A DNA stretch of 64,000 nucleotides from Cupriavidus necator (GCA_022041995.1 CP074390.1:1364001-1428000); one strand, 5' to 3'; counted from the first letter of the stretch, positions 18,506 through 28,009 are shown. Notes: generated from the sequence alone by a model not told the origin. A program made the numbers and translations.

Positions 18506-21500
18506 ATGAGACTGACTTCGCTTTCCCCTGCCTTGTTGTCATTGCTGGTCGCGGCCGGCGGCGCGCTGATGACGGCTGGGGCCTGGCTGCAGGCGGAGCG
18601 GCTCGAGCGCCGCGAGGCGCAGCAGCATTTCGATGCGCTGCTGGGACAGGCCGGCAGCGCGCTGCGCGAGCGCATGCTGGAGAACGAACGCCTGCTGCGC
18701 GGCGTGGCCGCCGTGCTGACCGCCAACCCCGACACCTCGCGCGCGCAGTGGCGCGACTATCTCTATGCCGCCCAGCTCGACGACCTGCCCGCCGGCACCC
18801 AGTCGATCGGCTACGCGCCGCTCACGCCGTTGCAGCGGGTGCCGCGGCTGGTGCAGGCCGCCCGTGCCGACGGCCTTGCCGACTACGACATTCATCCCGG
18901 CGGCAAGCGCGACCTGTACGCACCGATCTTCTATATCGAGCCGCTGGACGGGCGCAACACGCGCGCCGCCGGCTTTGACATGCTGTCCGAGCCGACACGC
19001 CGGGCGACGCTGGAAGCCGCCCGCGACAGCGGCGAACCGCGGCTCACTCCAGGCCTGGCACTGATCCGCGAAGGCGATCCGGCGCAGCGCCAGCAAGGCG
19101 CGCTGGTATTCCTGCCAGTCTACGCCGGCGAGGCGGCGGTCAGCACGGTGGCGCAGCGGCGCCAGGCGGTGATCGGCTATGTCTACGTGTCGCTGCGTCT
19201 GGGCGACCTGATGCGCGCGGTCGGTGCCCCGGCGGCGGAACTGGAGTTGTCGCTGTACGAGGGCTCCCCGGCCGCTCCCGGGCCGATGCTGTCCGGCGGG
19301 CCGACCGAGGGCGAGCGCCGCGAGGATGGCAGTGCCGCGCTGCTGCAGGGCGAGCGCCAGCTCCAGTATGGCGGCGTCACCTGGACGCTGCACGGCGCCA
19401 CGCGCCCCGCCTTCGAAGCCGCGCATGGCCCGCGGCAGGCGTATCTGGTGCTGGCCGCGGGCACGCTGGCCACGCTGCTGCTGGCGTGGCTCACCCATGC
19501 ACTGGCACGCCAGGGCCGCGCCGCGCGCCAGCGCGAAGCGCAGGCCGTCCATGCCTGGGAAGATGACAACGCCATGCTGCAGGCGTGCATGGCGCAGTCG
19601 GCCGACGGCTTCCTGCTGGCCGATGCACAGGGCGTGGTGGTGCGCGCGAGCGAGCGGGCGGGGCAACTGTTCGGCGCCGATCCGGCGGCACTGGCCGGGC
19701 GCGGCCTGGACACCCTGGTTCCCGGCGCCACCGGCCTAGTCCCCAGTGGCGCCGCGGCAGGGGCCGAGGCCCACCGTGAACTGGCGGGCGTGCGCGCAGA
19801 CGGCAGCCGCTTCGCGCTGCGCGCCAGCGCCGCGCGCCTGCCTGTGGCCGACGGCGGCACCGCGCACTGGCTGTGGGCGGTCACTGACCTGGAGCCGGAA
19901 CGGCGCGCCCAGCAGGCCGCCGCGGTGCAGGCCGCGCGCTATGCCGGGCTGCTCGACCATGCCGCCTTCTGCGTGATCACGTTCGATGAGGACGGGCTGA
20001 TCACCGGCATCAACGCGGCAGGCCAGCGCATGCTCTGGTACAACGCCGCGGAACTGGTCGGCCACATGCGCATGACCGGCCTGCATGTTGCTGACGAACT
20101 GGCCGACCACGCCCGTGTGCTCAGTCGCGAACTGGGCGAGCCGGTGCCGCCGGGGCTGCCCGCGCTGGTGGCCAAGGCACGGCTTGGCCTGACCGACGAG
20201 CGCGAATGGACCTGGGTGCGCAAGGGCGGCTCGCGCATGCCGGTGCAGCTGGCGGTGTTCGCCTTGCCGGCGCCCATCGAGGCGCCAGCCGCTGACGCAG
20301 CGCCTGCCGGTCCCGCCGATGGTGCCGATGGTGCCGAGGTGCCCCGGTCCGCGCCGTCGCCTGGCTACCAGGCCATCGGCTACGACCTGACCGAGCGCCG
20401 CCGCGTCGACGAGTACATCCGTCATCTGGCGCTGCACGATCCGCTGACCGGCCTGCCCAACCGCGCCGAGCTGAGCGAACGCGCGCAGGCGCTGCTGCTG
20501 CATGCGCGCACCCACGGCGAGCGCGTGGCCCTGCTGCTGCTCGACCTGGACCATTTCAAGCACATCAATGACTCGCTCGGCCACCCGGTCGGCGATGACG
20601 TGCTGCGCACCATGGCAGACCGCCTCAAGGGCACGGTACGACAGGGTGACCTGGTGGCGCGCATGGGCGGCGATGAATTCGGCGTGGTGCTGGGCGGCCT
20701 GCGCCACGACAGCGAAGCCGAGCTGATTGCCGCCAAGATCCAGGCGCGTGTCAATGAAGAACTGCAGGCCGGCGGCCAGCGCCTGCGCGTGACGCCATCG
20801 ATCGGCATGGCGATCTTCCCGGACGATGGCGATAGCCTGACCGAGCTGCTCAAGGCTGCTGACTCGGCCGTCTACGCGGCCAAGCACGACGGGCGCGCGC
20901 AGTTGCGCCGCTTTGCCAGCGCCATGGCCGAGGCCTCGCTGGCGCGCTTCACCATTGAAGGGCTGCTGCGGCGCGCGCTCGCTGGCGATGAGTTCCGGCT
21001 GCGCTACCAGCCGATCGTTGATGCCGCGACGCTGGCCATCACCGGCGTCGAGGCGCTGATTGCCTGGAACACCCCGGAACGCGGCGCCATGCAGCCGGCC
21101 GAGTTCATCCCCATCGCCGAGCAGAGCGGACTGGTGGCGCCGCTGGGCGAATGGACCCTGGCCACCGCCTGCCGCGAAATCCAGGCGCTGCGCCAGGCGC
21201 TGGGCCGCGAGATCGAGGTCGCGGTCAATATCTCGCCGCTGCAGCTGCGCCAGGCCAACTTCCCCGATACCGTGGCGCACTGCCTGCAGCAGGCCGGCCT
21301 GCCGCCGCAGGGGCTGGTGATCGAGGTCACCGAAGGCATCCTGGTCGACGGCGGCGAGACCACCATCGAGACCTTCCGCCGGCTGCGCGAGCTGGGCGTG
21401 GGGCTGTCGATCGACGACTTCGGCACCGGCTACTCCGGGCTCAATTACCTGACCCGGCTGCCAATCAGCCGGCTCAAGATCGACAAGTCCTTTGTCGACG

Positions 21501-21760
21501 ACGTGGCCACGCCCGGCCACGACCAGGCGGTGGCCGCGGCGATCATCGCGTTGGGCCACCAGCTGCATCTCAAGGTGATTGCCGAAGGGGTGGAGACGGC
21601 GGCGCAGTTCGAGTTCCTGCAGGCGCAGGGGTGCGACGGGCTGCAGGGGTTCCTGTTCAGCCAGGCGGTGCCGCAGCAGGCGCTGCGCGAGATCCTGGAA
21701 AAGGGGATTGGGGTGCCGGCCCCCACGTCCGCGGGCGCCACTGCGCTGCGCGAGTCATAA
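18506..21760 (+). CDS. Membrane CHASE-PAS-GGDEF-EAL c-di-GMP enzyme
   Basis: A 1084-residue protein. A membrane helix near the N-terminus is followed by a periplasmic CHASE-type sensor (SIGYAPLTPLQRVPRLV; GFDMLSEPTRRATLEAARDS), a second helix near residue 320, two PAS-like segments, GGDEF (about 645-800) and EAL (about 820-1070). MGGDEFG is intact with an RQGD I-site five residues before it. The EAL domain has EALIAW for EALLRW and keeps the later NISPLQLRQ, DDFGTGYSGLNYL and KIDKSF motifs. Both domains may be active, or one may be regulatory. It has an Ala/Pro-rich insert near 590-615. Confidence 0.9.
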   Translation: MRLTSLSPALLSLLVAAGGALMTAGAWLQAERLERREAQQHFDALLGQAGSALRERMLENERLLRGVAAVLTANPDTSRAQWRDYLYAAQLDDLPAGTQSIGYAPLTPLQRVPRLVQAARADGLADYDIHPGGKRDLYAPIFYIEPLDGRNTRAAGFDMLSEPTRRATLEAARDSGEPRLTPGLALIREGDPAQRQQGALVFLPVYAGEAAVSTVAQRRQAVIGYVYVSLRLGDLMRAVGAPAAELELSLYEGSPAAPGPMLSGGPTEGERREDGSAALLQGERQLQYGGVTWTLHGATRPAFEAAHGPRQAYLVLAAGTLATLLLAWLTHALARQGRAARQREAQAVHAWEDDNAMLQACMAQSADGFLLADAQGVVVRASERAGQLFGADPAALAGRGLDTLVPGATGLVPSGAAAGAEAHRELAGVRADGSRFALRASAARLPVADGGTAHWLWAVTDLEPERRAQQAAAVQAARYAGLLDHAAFCVITFDEDGLITGINAAGQRMLWYNAAELVGHMRMTGLHVADELADHARVLSRELGEPVPPGLPALVAKARLGLTDEREWTWVRKGGSRMPVQLAVFALPAPIEAPAADAAPAGPADGADGAEVPRSAPSPGYQAIGYDLTERRRVDEYIRHLALHDPLTGLPNRAELSERAQALLLHARTHGERVALLLLDLDHFKHINDSLGHPVGDDVLRTMADRLKGTVRQGDLVARMGGDEFGVVLGGLRHDSEAELIAAKIQARVNEELQAGGQRLRVTPSIGMAIFPDDGDSLTELLKAADSAVYAAKHDGRAQLRRFASAMAEASLARFTIEGLLRRALAGDEFRLRYQPIVDAATLAITGVEALIAWNTPERGAMQPAEFIPIAEQSGLVAPLGEWTLATACREIQALRQALGREIEVAVNISPLQLRQANFPDTVAHCLQQAGLPPQGLVIEVTEGILVDGGETTIETFRRLRELGVGLSIDDFGTGYSGLNYLTRLPISRLKIDKSFVDDVATPGHDQAVAAAIIALGHQLHLKVIAEGVETAAQFEFLQAQGCDGLQGFLFSQAVPQQALREILEKGIGVPAPTSAGATALRES

Positions 21761-21924
21761 TCGTCCAGGGGCACCATTCATAACTTGCCGGCATGCCCGC
21801 GCCGCTGCCCAATCCCAAATCCCCCGATACCTCCATCGAAATACTTTGCCGATCTGCCACACGGCTGGCATCTGCGCTGCCTATGCTGGCGACCGATTCA
21901 ATGGAGATTTGCGGAGATTCGGTC

Positions 21925-23018
21925 ATGCAGGCAGGCAAGTCCGGGGAGGGCCGGGCGTTCCTGGCGGTGGAGCAGGTCACCAAGCGCTTTGGCAGCTTTG
22001 TGGCGCTGGACAGCGTGTCGCTGTCGGTCGGGCAGGGCGAGCTGCTGTGCCTGCTGGGCCCGTCCGGGTGCGGCAAGACCACGCTGCTGCGCATCACGCG
22101 GGACTTGAGCGCGAGGACGCAGGACGCATCCATGCCGGCGCGCGTGAACTGACCGGGTTGCCGCCGCAGGCACGCGACTACGGCATCCTGTTCCAGTCCT
22201 ATGCGCTGTTTCCCAACCTGACCGTGGCGCAGAACGTGGCCTATGGCCTGCACGGGCGCGGCATGGGGCGCACGCACCGCGACGCGCGCGTGGCCGAGAT
22301 GCTCGGCCTGGTCGGCCTGGCCGGCAGCGAGCGCAAGTTCCCGGGCCAGCTCTCCGGTGGTCAGCAGCAGCGCGTGGCGATGGCCCGTGCGCTGGCGCCG
22401 GCGCCTTCGCTGCTGCTGCTCGATGAGCCGATGTCGGCACTGGACGCCCGCGTGCGCGAACACCTGCGGCTGGAACTGCGCCAGCTGCAGCGCAGACTGA
22501 ACATCACCACCGTGATGGTCACCCACGACCAGGAAGAGGCCATGACCATGGCCGACCGCATTGCCGTGATGGACGGCGGGCGCATCGTGCAGGCCGGCAC
22601 TCCCGCCGAGATCTATGAGCAGCCGGCGTCGGCCTTTGTCGCCGGTTTTGTCGGGCAGGCCAACTGGCTGCCGGGGCGCAGCGCGCAGGCCGGGCGCTTC
22701 ACCGTTGGCGAGGGCAGCCAGGCCGTCGATTTCCTGGTCGACTCGCCGCAGCCGGCGGCATCCGCCGGCCGGCTGTGCTGCCGCCCGGAAGCGGTGCGGC
22801 TGGACCCGGATCCCGCCGAGCCCAACCGGCTGCTGGCGCGCGTGGTCGACCAGACCTATCTCGGCAACCGCTACCGGCTGGCGCTGGAAGCGGACCGCCT
22901 GCCAGGGCTCGCCCTGTTTGCCGACGTGGCGCGCGAGGCGCGGCACCGGCTGCCCGACGCGGGCGGCCACAAGTTCTGGATTGCGCTGCCGGCTCAGGCG
23001 TTGCGGGTGTTTGCATGA
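21925..23018 (+). CDS. ABC importer ATPase, 2-aminoethylphosphonate (PhnT) type, frameshifted
   Basis: ATP-binding subunit of an importer, about 364 residues across two frames. Walker A GPSGCGKTT, signature LSGGQQQR, Walker B LLLLDEPMSALD and the H-loop VTHDQEEA are all present, followed by a TOBE-type C-terminal domain. One base is missing near 22095, where ATCAC-GCGGG should read ATCACCGCGGG; restoring a C joins LLRI to TAGLEREDAGR. ATG at 21925 follows GCGGAG. The stop overlaps the permease start (ATGA). The family assignment to phosphonate (PhnT-like) import rests mainly on the partner genes. Confidence 0.82.
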
Positions 23019-24742
23019 TGCGCGCGGCCACTGCCGTCCTGCCCGAAGCTACGCCGGCAGCCTCGCCGCGCGGCACCGGGCTGGTCTCCCGGCTGGCGCA
23101 CGGTGCCCCGGCCGCAATGAAGTGGCTCTGGCTGGCCGGGCTGGCCGTCGGCTTGCTGCTGCCGTTGCTGGCGCTGTTCCGCCAGGCCTGGTTCGATGCG
23201 GCGGGCCAATGGGCGCTGGGCGCGCGCATGGCGGCGCTGGTGACCAGCCCCAACTTCGTGCCGATGCTCGGCCGCAGCGTGGCGGTGTCGCTGGCAGTGG
23301 TGGTGCTGGTGGTGCCGCTGGCATTTGGCTTTGCCTATGCGCTGCAGCGTTCCTGCATCGCACTGCGGCCACTCTGGCGCGGCGTTGCGCTGCTGCCGCT
23401 GTTTGCGCCGTCGCTGCTGCCGGCGATCGCGCTGGTCTACCTGTTCGGCAACCAGGGCATCTTTCGCGGCGCCTTCGGGCAGGGCGGCATCTATGGCTTC
23501 TGGGGCATCGTGCTGGGCGAGGCCTTCTACACCTTCCCGCATGCGCTGATGGTGCTGGTGGCGACGCTGTCGCTGGCCGATGCGCGCCTCTATGAGGCGG
23601 CGCGCGCGATGGGCGCCAGCCCGTGGCGCACCTTCTGCACGGTCACGCTGCCGGGCGTTCGCCAGGGCCTGTTCGCCGCCGCCTGCCTGGTGCTGACGCT
23701 GGTGATCACGGACTTTGGCGTACCCAAGGTGGTGGGTGGCGGTTATCCGGTGCTGGCGCTGGAAGCGTACAAGGCGGTGGTCGGGCAGCAGCAGTTCGAT
23801 CGCGGTGCGCTGATCGGCATGCTGCTGCTGGCGCCGGCGCTGCTGACCTTTGCCGTGGACATGGCAATGCAGCAGCGCCAGCGCACCCAGATGGGCAGCC
23901 GCGCACAGGTGTATGTGCCGGCGCCCGAGCGCGGCCGCGACAGCGTGTGCCTGCTGCTGGTGGCGCTGGTCAGTGCCGCGCTGCTGGCAGTGATCGCAAC
24001 CGCGGTGGGCGCGTCGCTGGTCAAGCTGTGGCCCTACAACCTGGGCCTGACGCTGGCGCATTACGACTTCGACAACATGGACGGCGGCGGCTGGCTGGCC
24101 TACCGCAACAGCCTGAAGCTGTCGGCACTGACCGCGCTGGCGGGCACGGCGGCGATCTTCCTGGGTGCCTGGCTGACGCTGCGCACGCGTGGCCCGGCCT
24201 GGCTGCACGGTGTGCTGCGCGCGGGCTTCCTGTTGCCGATGGCGGTGCCGGGGCTGGTGCTGGGCCTGGGCTATGTGTTCTTCTTCAACGCGCCCGGCAA
24301 TCCGCTGCACGCGCTGTACGGCACCCTGGCGCTGCTGGTGCTGTGCAACGTGGCGCACTGCTACACCACCGGCCACCTGACTGCGGCCGCGGCGCTGCGC
24401 CAGCTCGACCACGAGTTCGAGGCCGCGGCGCTGTCGCTCGGGGTGGCGTCGCTGGTGACATGCTGGCGCGTGACCGTGCCGGTGTGCCTGCCGGCACTGC
24501 TCGATATCTTCCGCTACCTCTTCGTGTCGTCGATGACCACGGTCTCGGCGGTGATCTTCCTGTACAGCCCCGACACCGTGCTGGCCGCGATCTCGGTGCT
24601 GAACATGGACGATGCCGGCGACACCGCGCCCGCTGCCGCGATGTCGACGCTGATCCTGCTGACCTCGGTGCTGGCGGCCTTGCTGCTGCACGCGGTCTCG
24701 GCCGGCTGGCTGCGCCGCGCCCAGCGCTGGCGCGCCGGCTGA
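23015..24742 (+). CDS. ABC importer permease, fused two-domain, AEP (PhnU2-like) type
   Basis: A 575-residue inner-membrane permease carrying two BPD-type transport domains in one chain, so it would form the whole channel. The EAA-loop sequences are visible twice: YEAARAMGASPWRTFCTVTLP near residue 200 and FEAAALSLGVASLVTCWRVT near 475. The ATG at 23015 overlaps the ATPase stop; the next codon is also ATG. This fused architecture fits the PhnU2-like permease of putative 2-aminoethylphosphonate importers, but iron and thiamine importers of the same superfamily share it. Confidence 0.82.
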   Translation: MMRAATAVLPEATPAASPRGTGLVSRLAHGAPAAMKWLWLAGLAVGLLLPLLALFRQAWFDAAGQWALGARMAALVTSPNFVPMLGRSVAVSLAVVVLVVPLAFGFAYALQRSCIALRPLWRGVALLPLFAPSLLPAIALVYLFGNQGIFRGAFGQGGIYGFWGIVLGEAFYTFPHALMVLVATLSLADARLYEAARAMGASPWRTFCTVTLPGVRQGLFAAACLVLTLVITDFGVPKVVGGGYPVLALEAYKAVVGQQQFDRGALIGMLLLAPALLTFAVDMAMQQRQRTQMGSRAQVYVPAPERGRDSVCLLLVALVSAALLAVIATAVGASLVKLWPYNLGLTLAHYDFDNMDGGGWLAYRNSLKLSALTALAGTAAIFLGAWLTLRTRGPAWLHGVLRAGFLLPMAVPGLVLGLGYVFFFNAPGNPLHALYGTLALLVLCNVAHCYTTGHLTAAAALRQLDHEFEAAALSLGVASLVTCWRVTVPVCLPALLDIFRYLFVSSMTTVSAVIFLYSPDTVLAAISVLNMDDAGDTAPAAAMSTLILLTSVLAALLLHAVSAGWLRRAQRWRAG

Positions 24743-24815
24743 TTTTTGCCGGATTTTTTGCCCGATTCGCCGTACCCCTGCATTCCGGAACACTCACCGA
24801 ACCCAAGGAGAAACC

Positions 24816-25844
24816 ATGTCCCGCATCACCAACCTTGTCGCGGCGCTTGCCGCCGCGGCCGCCCTGCCGCTGCTGGCCGGCAACGCCAGCGCCGCCACCG
24901 TGCTGACGGTCTACACCGCGCTCGAAGCCGACCAGATCGCCGCCTACAAGGCCGCGTTCGAGAAGGTGCATCCCGATATCGAAATCAAGTGGGTGCGCGA
25001 CTCCACCGGCATCGTCACCGCCAAGCTGCTGGCGGAAAAGGCCGCGCCGCGCGCCGACGCGGTGTGGGGCCTGGCCGGCTCCAGCCTGGCGATCCTGGAC
25101 AAGGAAGGCATGCTCGACCCATACGCGCCGAAGAACCTGGCCGCGATCGATGCCAAGTACCGCAGCCCGGCCAACCCGCCGGCATGGGTCGGCATGGACG
25201 TGTGGGGCGCGGCGATCTGCTTCAACACCGTGGAGGCGCAGAAGCAAGGCCTGCCCAAGCCGACCTCGTGGGCCGACCTGGCCAAGCCGATTTATGCGGG
25301 CAAGGTGGTGATGCCGCACCCGGCCTCGTCGGGCACGGGCTTCCTCGACGTCAGCGCCTGGCTGCAGATGATGGGCGAGCAGAAGGGCTGGCAGTACATG
25401 GACGCCCTGCACAAGAACATTGGCCTGTACACGCACTCGGGCTCCAAGCCGTGCAAGATGGCTGCGCAGGGCGAGTTCCCGATCGGCATTGCCTTCGAGT
25501 ACCGTGCCATGAAGTCGAAGAAGGAAGGCGCGCCGATCGATATCGTGCTGCCGGCCGAAGGCCTGGGCTGGGACATCGAGGCCACCGCCATCGTCAAGGG
25601 CACCAGGAACCTGGACGCCGCGCGCAAGCTGGCGGACTTCTCGGCCTCGCGCGAAGCGATGGCGCTGTATGAGAAAAACTTTGCCGTGCTGGCCGTGCCC
25701 GGCATTGCCAAGCCCGACGCGCTGCTGCCCGCCGACTACGAGAAGCGCCTGATCAAGAACGACTTCCGCTGGGCGAGCGACAACCGCGACCGCATCCTGG
25801 CTGAATGGAGCAAGCGCTACGAAGGGAAGGCGGAGAAGAAGTAA
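24816..25844 (+). CDS. ABC importer substrate-binding protein, AEP (PhnS2-like) type
   Basis: A 342-residue periplasmic binding protein. The signal peptide MSRITNLVAALAAAAALPLL ends at NASAA; the mature chain begins TVLTVYTALEADQIAAYKAAFE, typical of the Fbp/PotD-like class II fold. Segments such as WVRDSTGIVTAKLLAEK, WGLAGSSLAIL and SSGTGFLDVSAWLQMMGE fit the putative 2-aminoethylphosphonate-binding group. It lies 73 bp after the permease gene with AAGGAGAAACC before the ATG. There are no phosphonatase or C-P lyase genes in the window, so the ligand is inferred from family only. Confidence 0.82.
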   Translation: MSRITNLVAALAAAAALPLLAGNASAATVLTVYTALEADQIAAYKAAFEKVHPDIEIKWVRDSTGIVTAKLLAEKAAPRADAVWGLAGSSLAILDKEGMLDPYAPKNLAAIDAKYRSPANPPAWVGMDVWGAAICFNTVEAQKQGLPKPTSWADLAKPIYAGKVVMPHPASSGTGFLDVSAWLQMMGEQKGWQYMDALHKNIGLYTHSGSKPCKMAAQGEFPIGIAFEYRAMKSKKEGAPIDIVLPAEGLGWDIEATAIVKGTRNLDAARKLADFSASREAMALYEKNFAVLAVPGIAKPDALLPADYEKRLIKNDFRWASDNRDRILAEWSKRYEGKAEKK

Positions 25845-25926
25845 GGCACAAGGCGCGCCCGGCGGCGAGGGAATGGCCCGCAGAAACGGGTACGCTCCCC
25901 GCGCCGTGGCGGCCGCCCTGGCCGGA

Positions 25927-26250
25927 TCAGGCCAGGCGCGGCACTTCGTCGGTTGCCGGCTGGCCGGCGTGCAGACGGCGGTAGAGATCGTCGATGCGCC
26001 GGCGGCTGGCCTGCAGTTCTTCGCGGCCGTGCTCGGTCAGCAGATAGACCCGGCCGATGCCGTCGCGCAGCACGCTTTCCAGGTAGCCTTCCATTTGCAG
26101 GGCGCGCAGCAACGGGCGCACTGAGCCGATATCGACCTGGAAGCCGTATTCCAGCAACATGTCGGCAAGCATGGCCACCGTAGCCGGGACTTCGAGCGCA
26201 AATTGCAGGACGTAGACGCGGGCCAGCAGGCCCAGGAACTGTCGTTTCAT
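25927..26250 (-). CDS. PadR-like small transcriptional regulator
   Basis: A 107-residue protein with a winged-helix pattern: a helical N-terminus, the recognition region GFQVDIGSVRPLLRALQMEGYLESVLRDG and the wing RVYLLTEHGREELQASRRRIDDLYRRL. This is the layout of PadR-family regulators with a short C-terminal helix. The ATG at 26250 is the best start by family length; no good ribosome site is seen and an upstream in-frame reading exists. It is convergent with the AEP-type importer operon and may regulate something unlinked. Confidence 0.68.
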   Translation of the reverse strand: MKRQFLGLLARVYVLQFALEVPATVAMLADMLLEYGFQVDIGSVRPLLRALQMEGYLESVLRDGIGRVYLLTEHGREELQASRRRIDDLYRRLHAGQPATDEVPRLA

Positions 26251-26404
26251 GTGGACTGGCAACGCGGCAGACGCCGCGCCGGTTGACGCAGGCGCTGTCC
26301 GGAGCTTCGGGTTTGCAGGCGTTGTGACGCCGGCGGCGCGGCAGCCTGTCATCCTGTTGGACTGGCAGTGCCGATGCGCCGAATAAGGCGCATTCTACCA
26401 TTCG

Positions 26405-26439
26405 GACAAAAAAGAAGCCGCCAGGAGCCCTGGCGGCTT
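26405..26439 (-). terminator. Textbook intrinsic terminator on the minus strand
   Basis: Perfect 11-pair stem (arms 26415-26425 and 26429-26439, loop AGC). On the minus strand it is followed by CTTTTTTG. No protein gene on the minus strand leads into it, so the transcript it ends is unidentified. Confidence 0.85.
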
Positions 26440-26784
26440 GTCGGGAATGCGTCGGAGGGGTCAATTAACTCTGGCGCAGACCAGAGTTTAGTTTAATCGA
26501 AGGCGGCTTGTCACGCTTCGGTGACAGCGCCCCTCCAGCGTGGGGTGATGACGAAAGCCTTTGGTAAGAAAAGTGACGAATACGCGAAGCATTGTGCGGA
26601 GAACGGCGCTCAAAAATGTCGTAGATCCGTCAACATCACTTAGATTCCTGGCGGCAAGCGGGTCGCCATCGTGGCGACGGCGGGGCACAGGTCCGAATCC
26701 GGCTTGCGGTATGCGCTGCACGGGCGTCAAATCGCGGCAGCCTTCAACCCGCGCCGGCTTCCCCGGCGCCTCCCGGTTCCCCTG
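26440..26784. other. Non-coding gap feeding a minus-strand terminator
   Basis: No convincing protein gene. It contains a perfect 8-pair inverted repeat at 26467-26488 (AACTCTGG-CGCAGA-CCAGAGTT) close to the terminator, and is less GC-rich than its surroundings. The plus-strand EamA promoter must lie here. A minus-strand RNA ending at the terminator is possible, but I see no clear -35/-10 pair for it. Confidence 0.45.
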
Positions 26785-27714
26785 ATGAAACCCGCCGATC
26801 TCGCCCGCTTGCTTGCCCTGGCCGCCATCTGGGGCGCCAGTTTTCTGTTTATCCGCATCGGCGCGCCGGTGCTGGGACCGATGCCGACTGCCTTCGTCCG
26901 GGTGCTGATCGGCGCGCTCACTCTGGCGGCATGCCTGCCGCTGCTGAAGCTGCGCTGGGAGATGCAGGGCAAATGGCCGGCGGTGCTGGCGCTGGGTGTG
27001 GTCAATTCCGGTATCCCGTTTGTCATGTACTCGGTCGCCGCGTTGTGGCTGCCGGCCGGCTATTCGGCCGTGTTCAATGCCATGACCCCGCTGATGGGCG
27101 TGCTGATCGGCGCGCTGGCGTTTTCCGAACGGCTCACGCGCGCCAAGGCCCTGGGCGTGCTGCTGGGCGTGGCGGGCGTCGCGGTGCTGACCCGCACCGG
27201 ACCGGTGGCGTTCTCGATGGACGTGCTGCTGGGCGCGCTGGCCTGCCTGGTGGCCACTGCCTGCTACGGCCTGTCCGGCTTTCTCGCGCGGGGCTGGATC
27301 ACGCAGCGCGGCGGGCTCGATAGCCGGCTGGTCGCCGCCGGCAGCATGGTCGGCGCCACCGTGTTCCTGCTGCCCTTCTGCCTCGCCGCGCTGTGGCGCC
27401 ACAACACGGTGCCCGCTGCCGGCGCCGGCGTGTGGGCGGCCATGCTGGGGCTGGGCGTGCTGTGCACGGCGCTGGCCTACATCCTGTATTACCGCCTGAT
27501 TGCCGACCTGGGCCCGGTGCGCTCGCTGAGCGTCACCTTCCTGATCCCGCCGTTCGGCATCGTCTGGGGCGCGCTGTTCCTGGGCGAGGCCCTGTCGTGG
27601 GCGTACGCGGCGGGTGGCGCGCTGATCGGCGTGGCGGTGTGGCTGGTGTTGCGGCCGGTGGCGGGGGCGGAGCAGGGCGTCCGTCCGGCAGGCGGTGTTG
27701 CGGTCAAACGTTGA
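26785..27714 (+). CDS. EamA-family (DMT) transporter
   Basis: A 309-residue membrane protein with ten hydrophobic helices in two EamA repeats. The first begins LARLLALAAIWGASFLFIRI, and the second ends in IPPFGIVWGALFLGEALSW, the characteristic EamA closing motif. Members export amino acids or other metabolites; the substrate is not readable. The ATG at 26785 gives standard length; a reading starting at 26671 adds an Arg-rich leader. The stop codon lies inside the first copy of a 22-bp tandem repeat. Confidence 0.87.
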   Translation: MKPADLARLLALAAIWGASFLFIRIGAPVLGPMPTAFVRVLIGALTLAACLPLLKLRWEMQGKWPAVLALGVVNSGIPFVMYSVAALWLPAGYSAVFNAMTPLMGVLIGALAFSERLTRAKALGVLLGVAGVAVLTRTGPVAFSMDVLLGALACLVATACYGLSGFLARGWITQRGGLDSRLVAAGSMVGATVFLLPFCLAALWRHNTVPAAGAGVWAAMLGLGVLCTALAYILYYRLIADLGPVRSLSVTFLIPPFGIVWGALFLGEALSWAYAAGGALIGVAVWLVLRPVAGAEQGVRPAGGVAVKR

Positions 27715-27744
27715 ACCTGCGGCGGTCAAACGTTGAACCTGCGG
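27701..27744. repeat. 22-bp perfect tandem duplication at a gene junction
   Basis: The unit starts CGGTCAAACGTTGAACC and occurs at 27701-27722 and again, identical, at 27723-27744. The first copy contains the EamA stop codon, and the second ends one base before the stop of the convergent small gene. Each copy has an AACGTT core. The exact identity suggests a recent slippage duplication. Confidence 0.9.
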
Positions 27745-27745
27745 T

Positions 27746-28009
27746 TCAGGCCTGTGCCGCCGTGCCCGCCGCCACGTTGTACTGCTCGCGCACCATCATT
27801 ACCACGCGGCGGGCCTGGCGCAGGTGACGCACGGCGTCGGCTTCGCTGCGTTCGGGGAAGTCGACCTCGGCGCTCCAGTTGCAGCCGGTGTGGTCGGGCC
27901 GGTGCACGCAGACCGCGCGCAGCTGGCAGTCTTGGCAGCCGGGTTCCTGCCGCAGGCACAGGTTGAGCAGGCGTTTGAGTTCGGACAGCGGCTTGTTCAG
28001 GCGCTCCAT
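27746..28009 (-). CDS. Conserved small Cys-containing protein, function unknown
   Basis: An 87-residue protein, not recognised. The N-terminal half is helical and holds a compact set of cysteines and histidines (LCLRQEPGCQDCQLRAVCVHRPDHTGC, quoted in parts: CLRQEPGCQDC, then CVHRPDHTGC), which could bind a metal. The C-terminal half is a charged helix (EADAVRHLRQARRVVMMVRE). No signal peptide. GGAG lies upstream of the ATG at reasonable distance. It is next to and on the same strand as the fur-type gene, 41 bp downstream of it, so the two may be co-transcribed. Confidence 0.6.
   Translation of the reverse strand: MERLNKPLSELKRLLNLCLRQEPGCQDCQLRAVCVHRPDHTGCNWSAEVDFPERSEADAVRHLRQARRVVMMVREQYNVAAGTAAQA

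Noticed and set aside
26680..26725. tRNA-like stretch AGGTCCGAATCC
   Set aside because: The flanking five-base stem and the acceptor stem do not pair, so it is not a tRNA.
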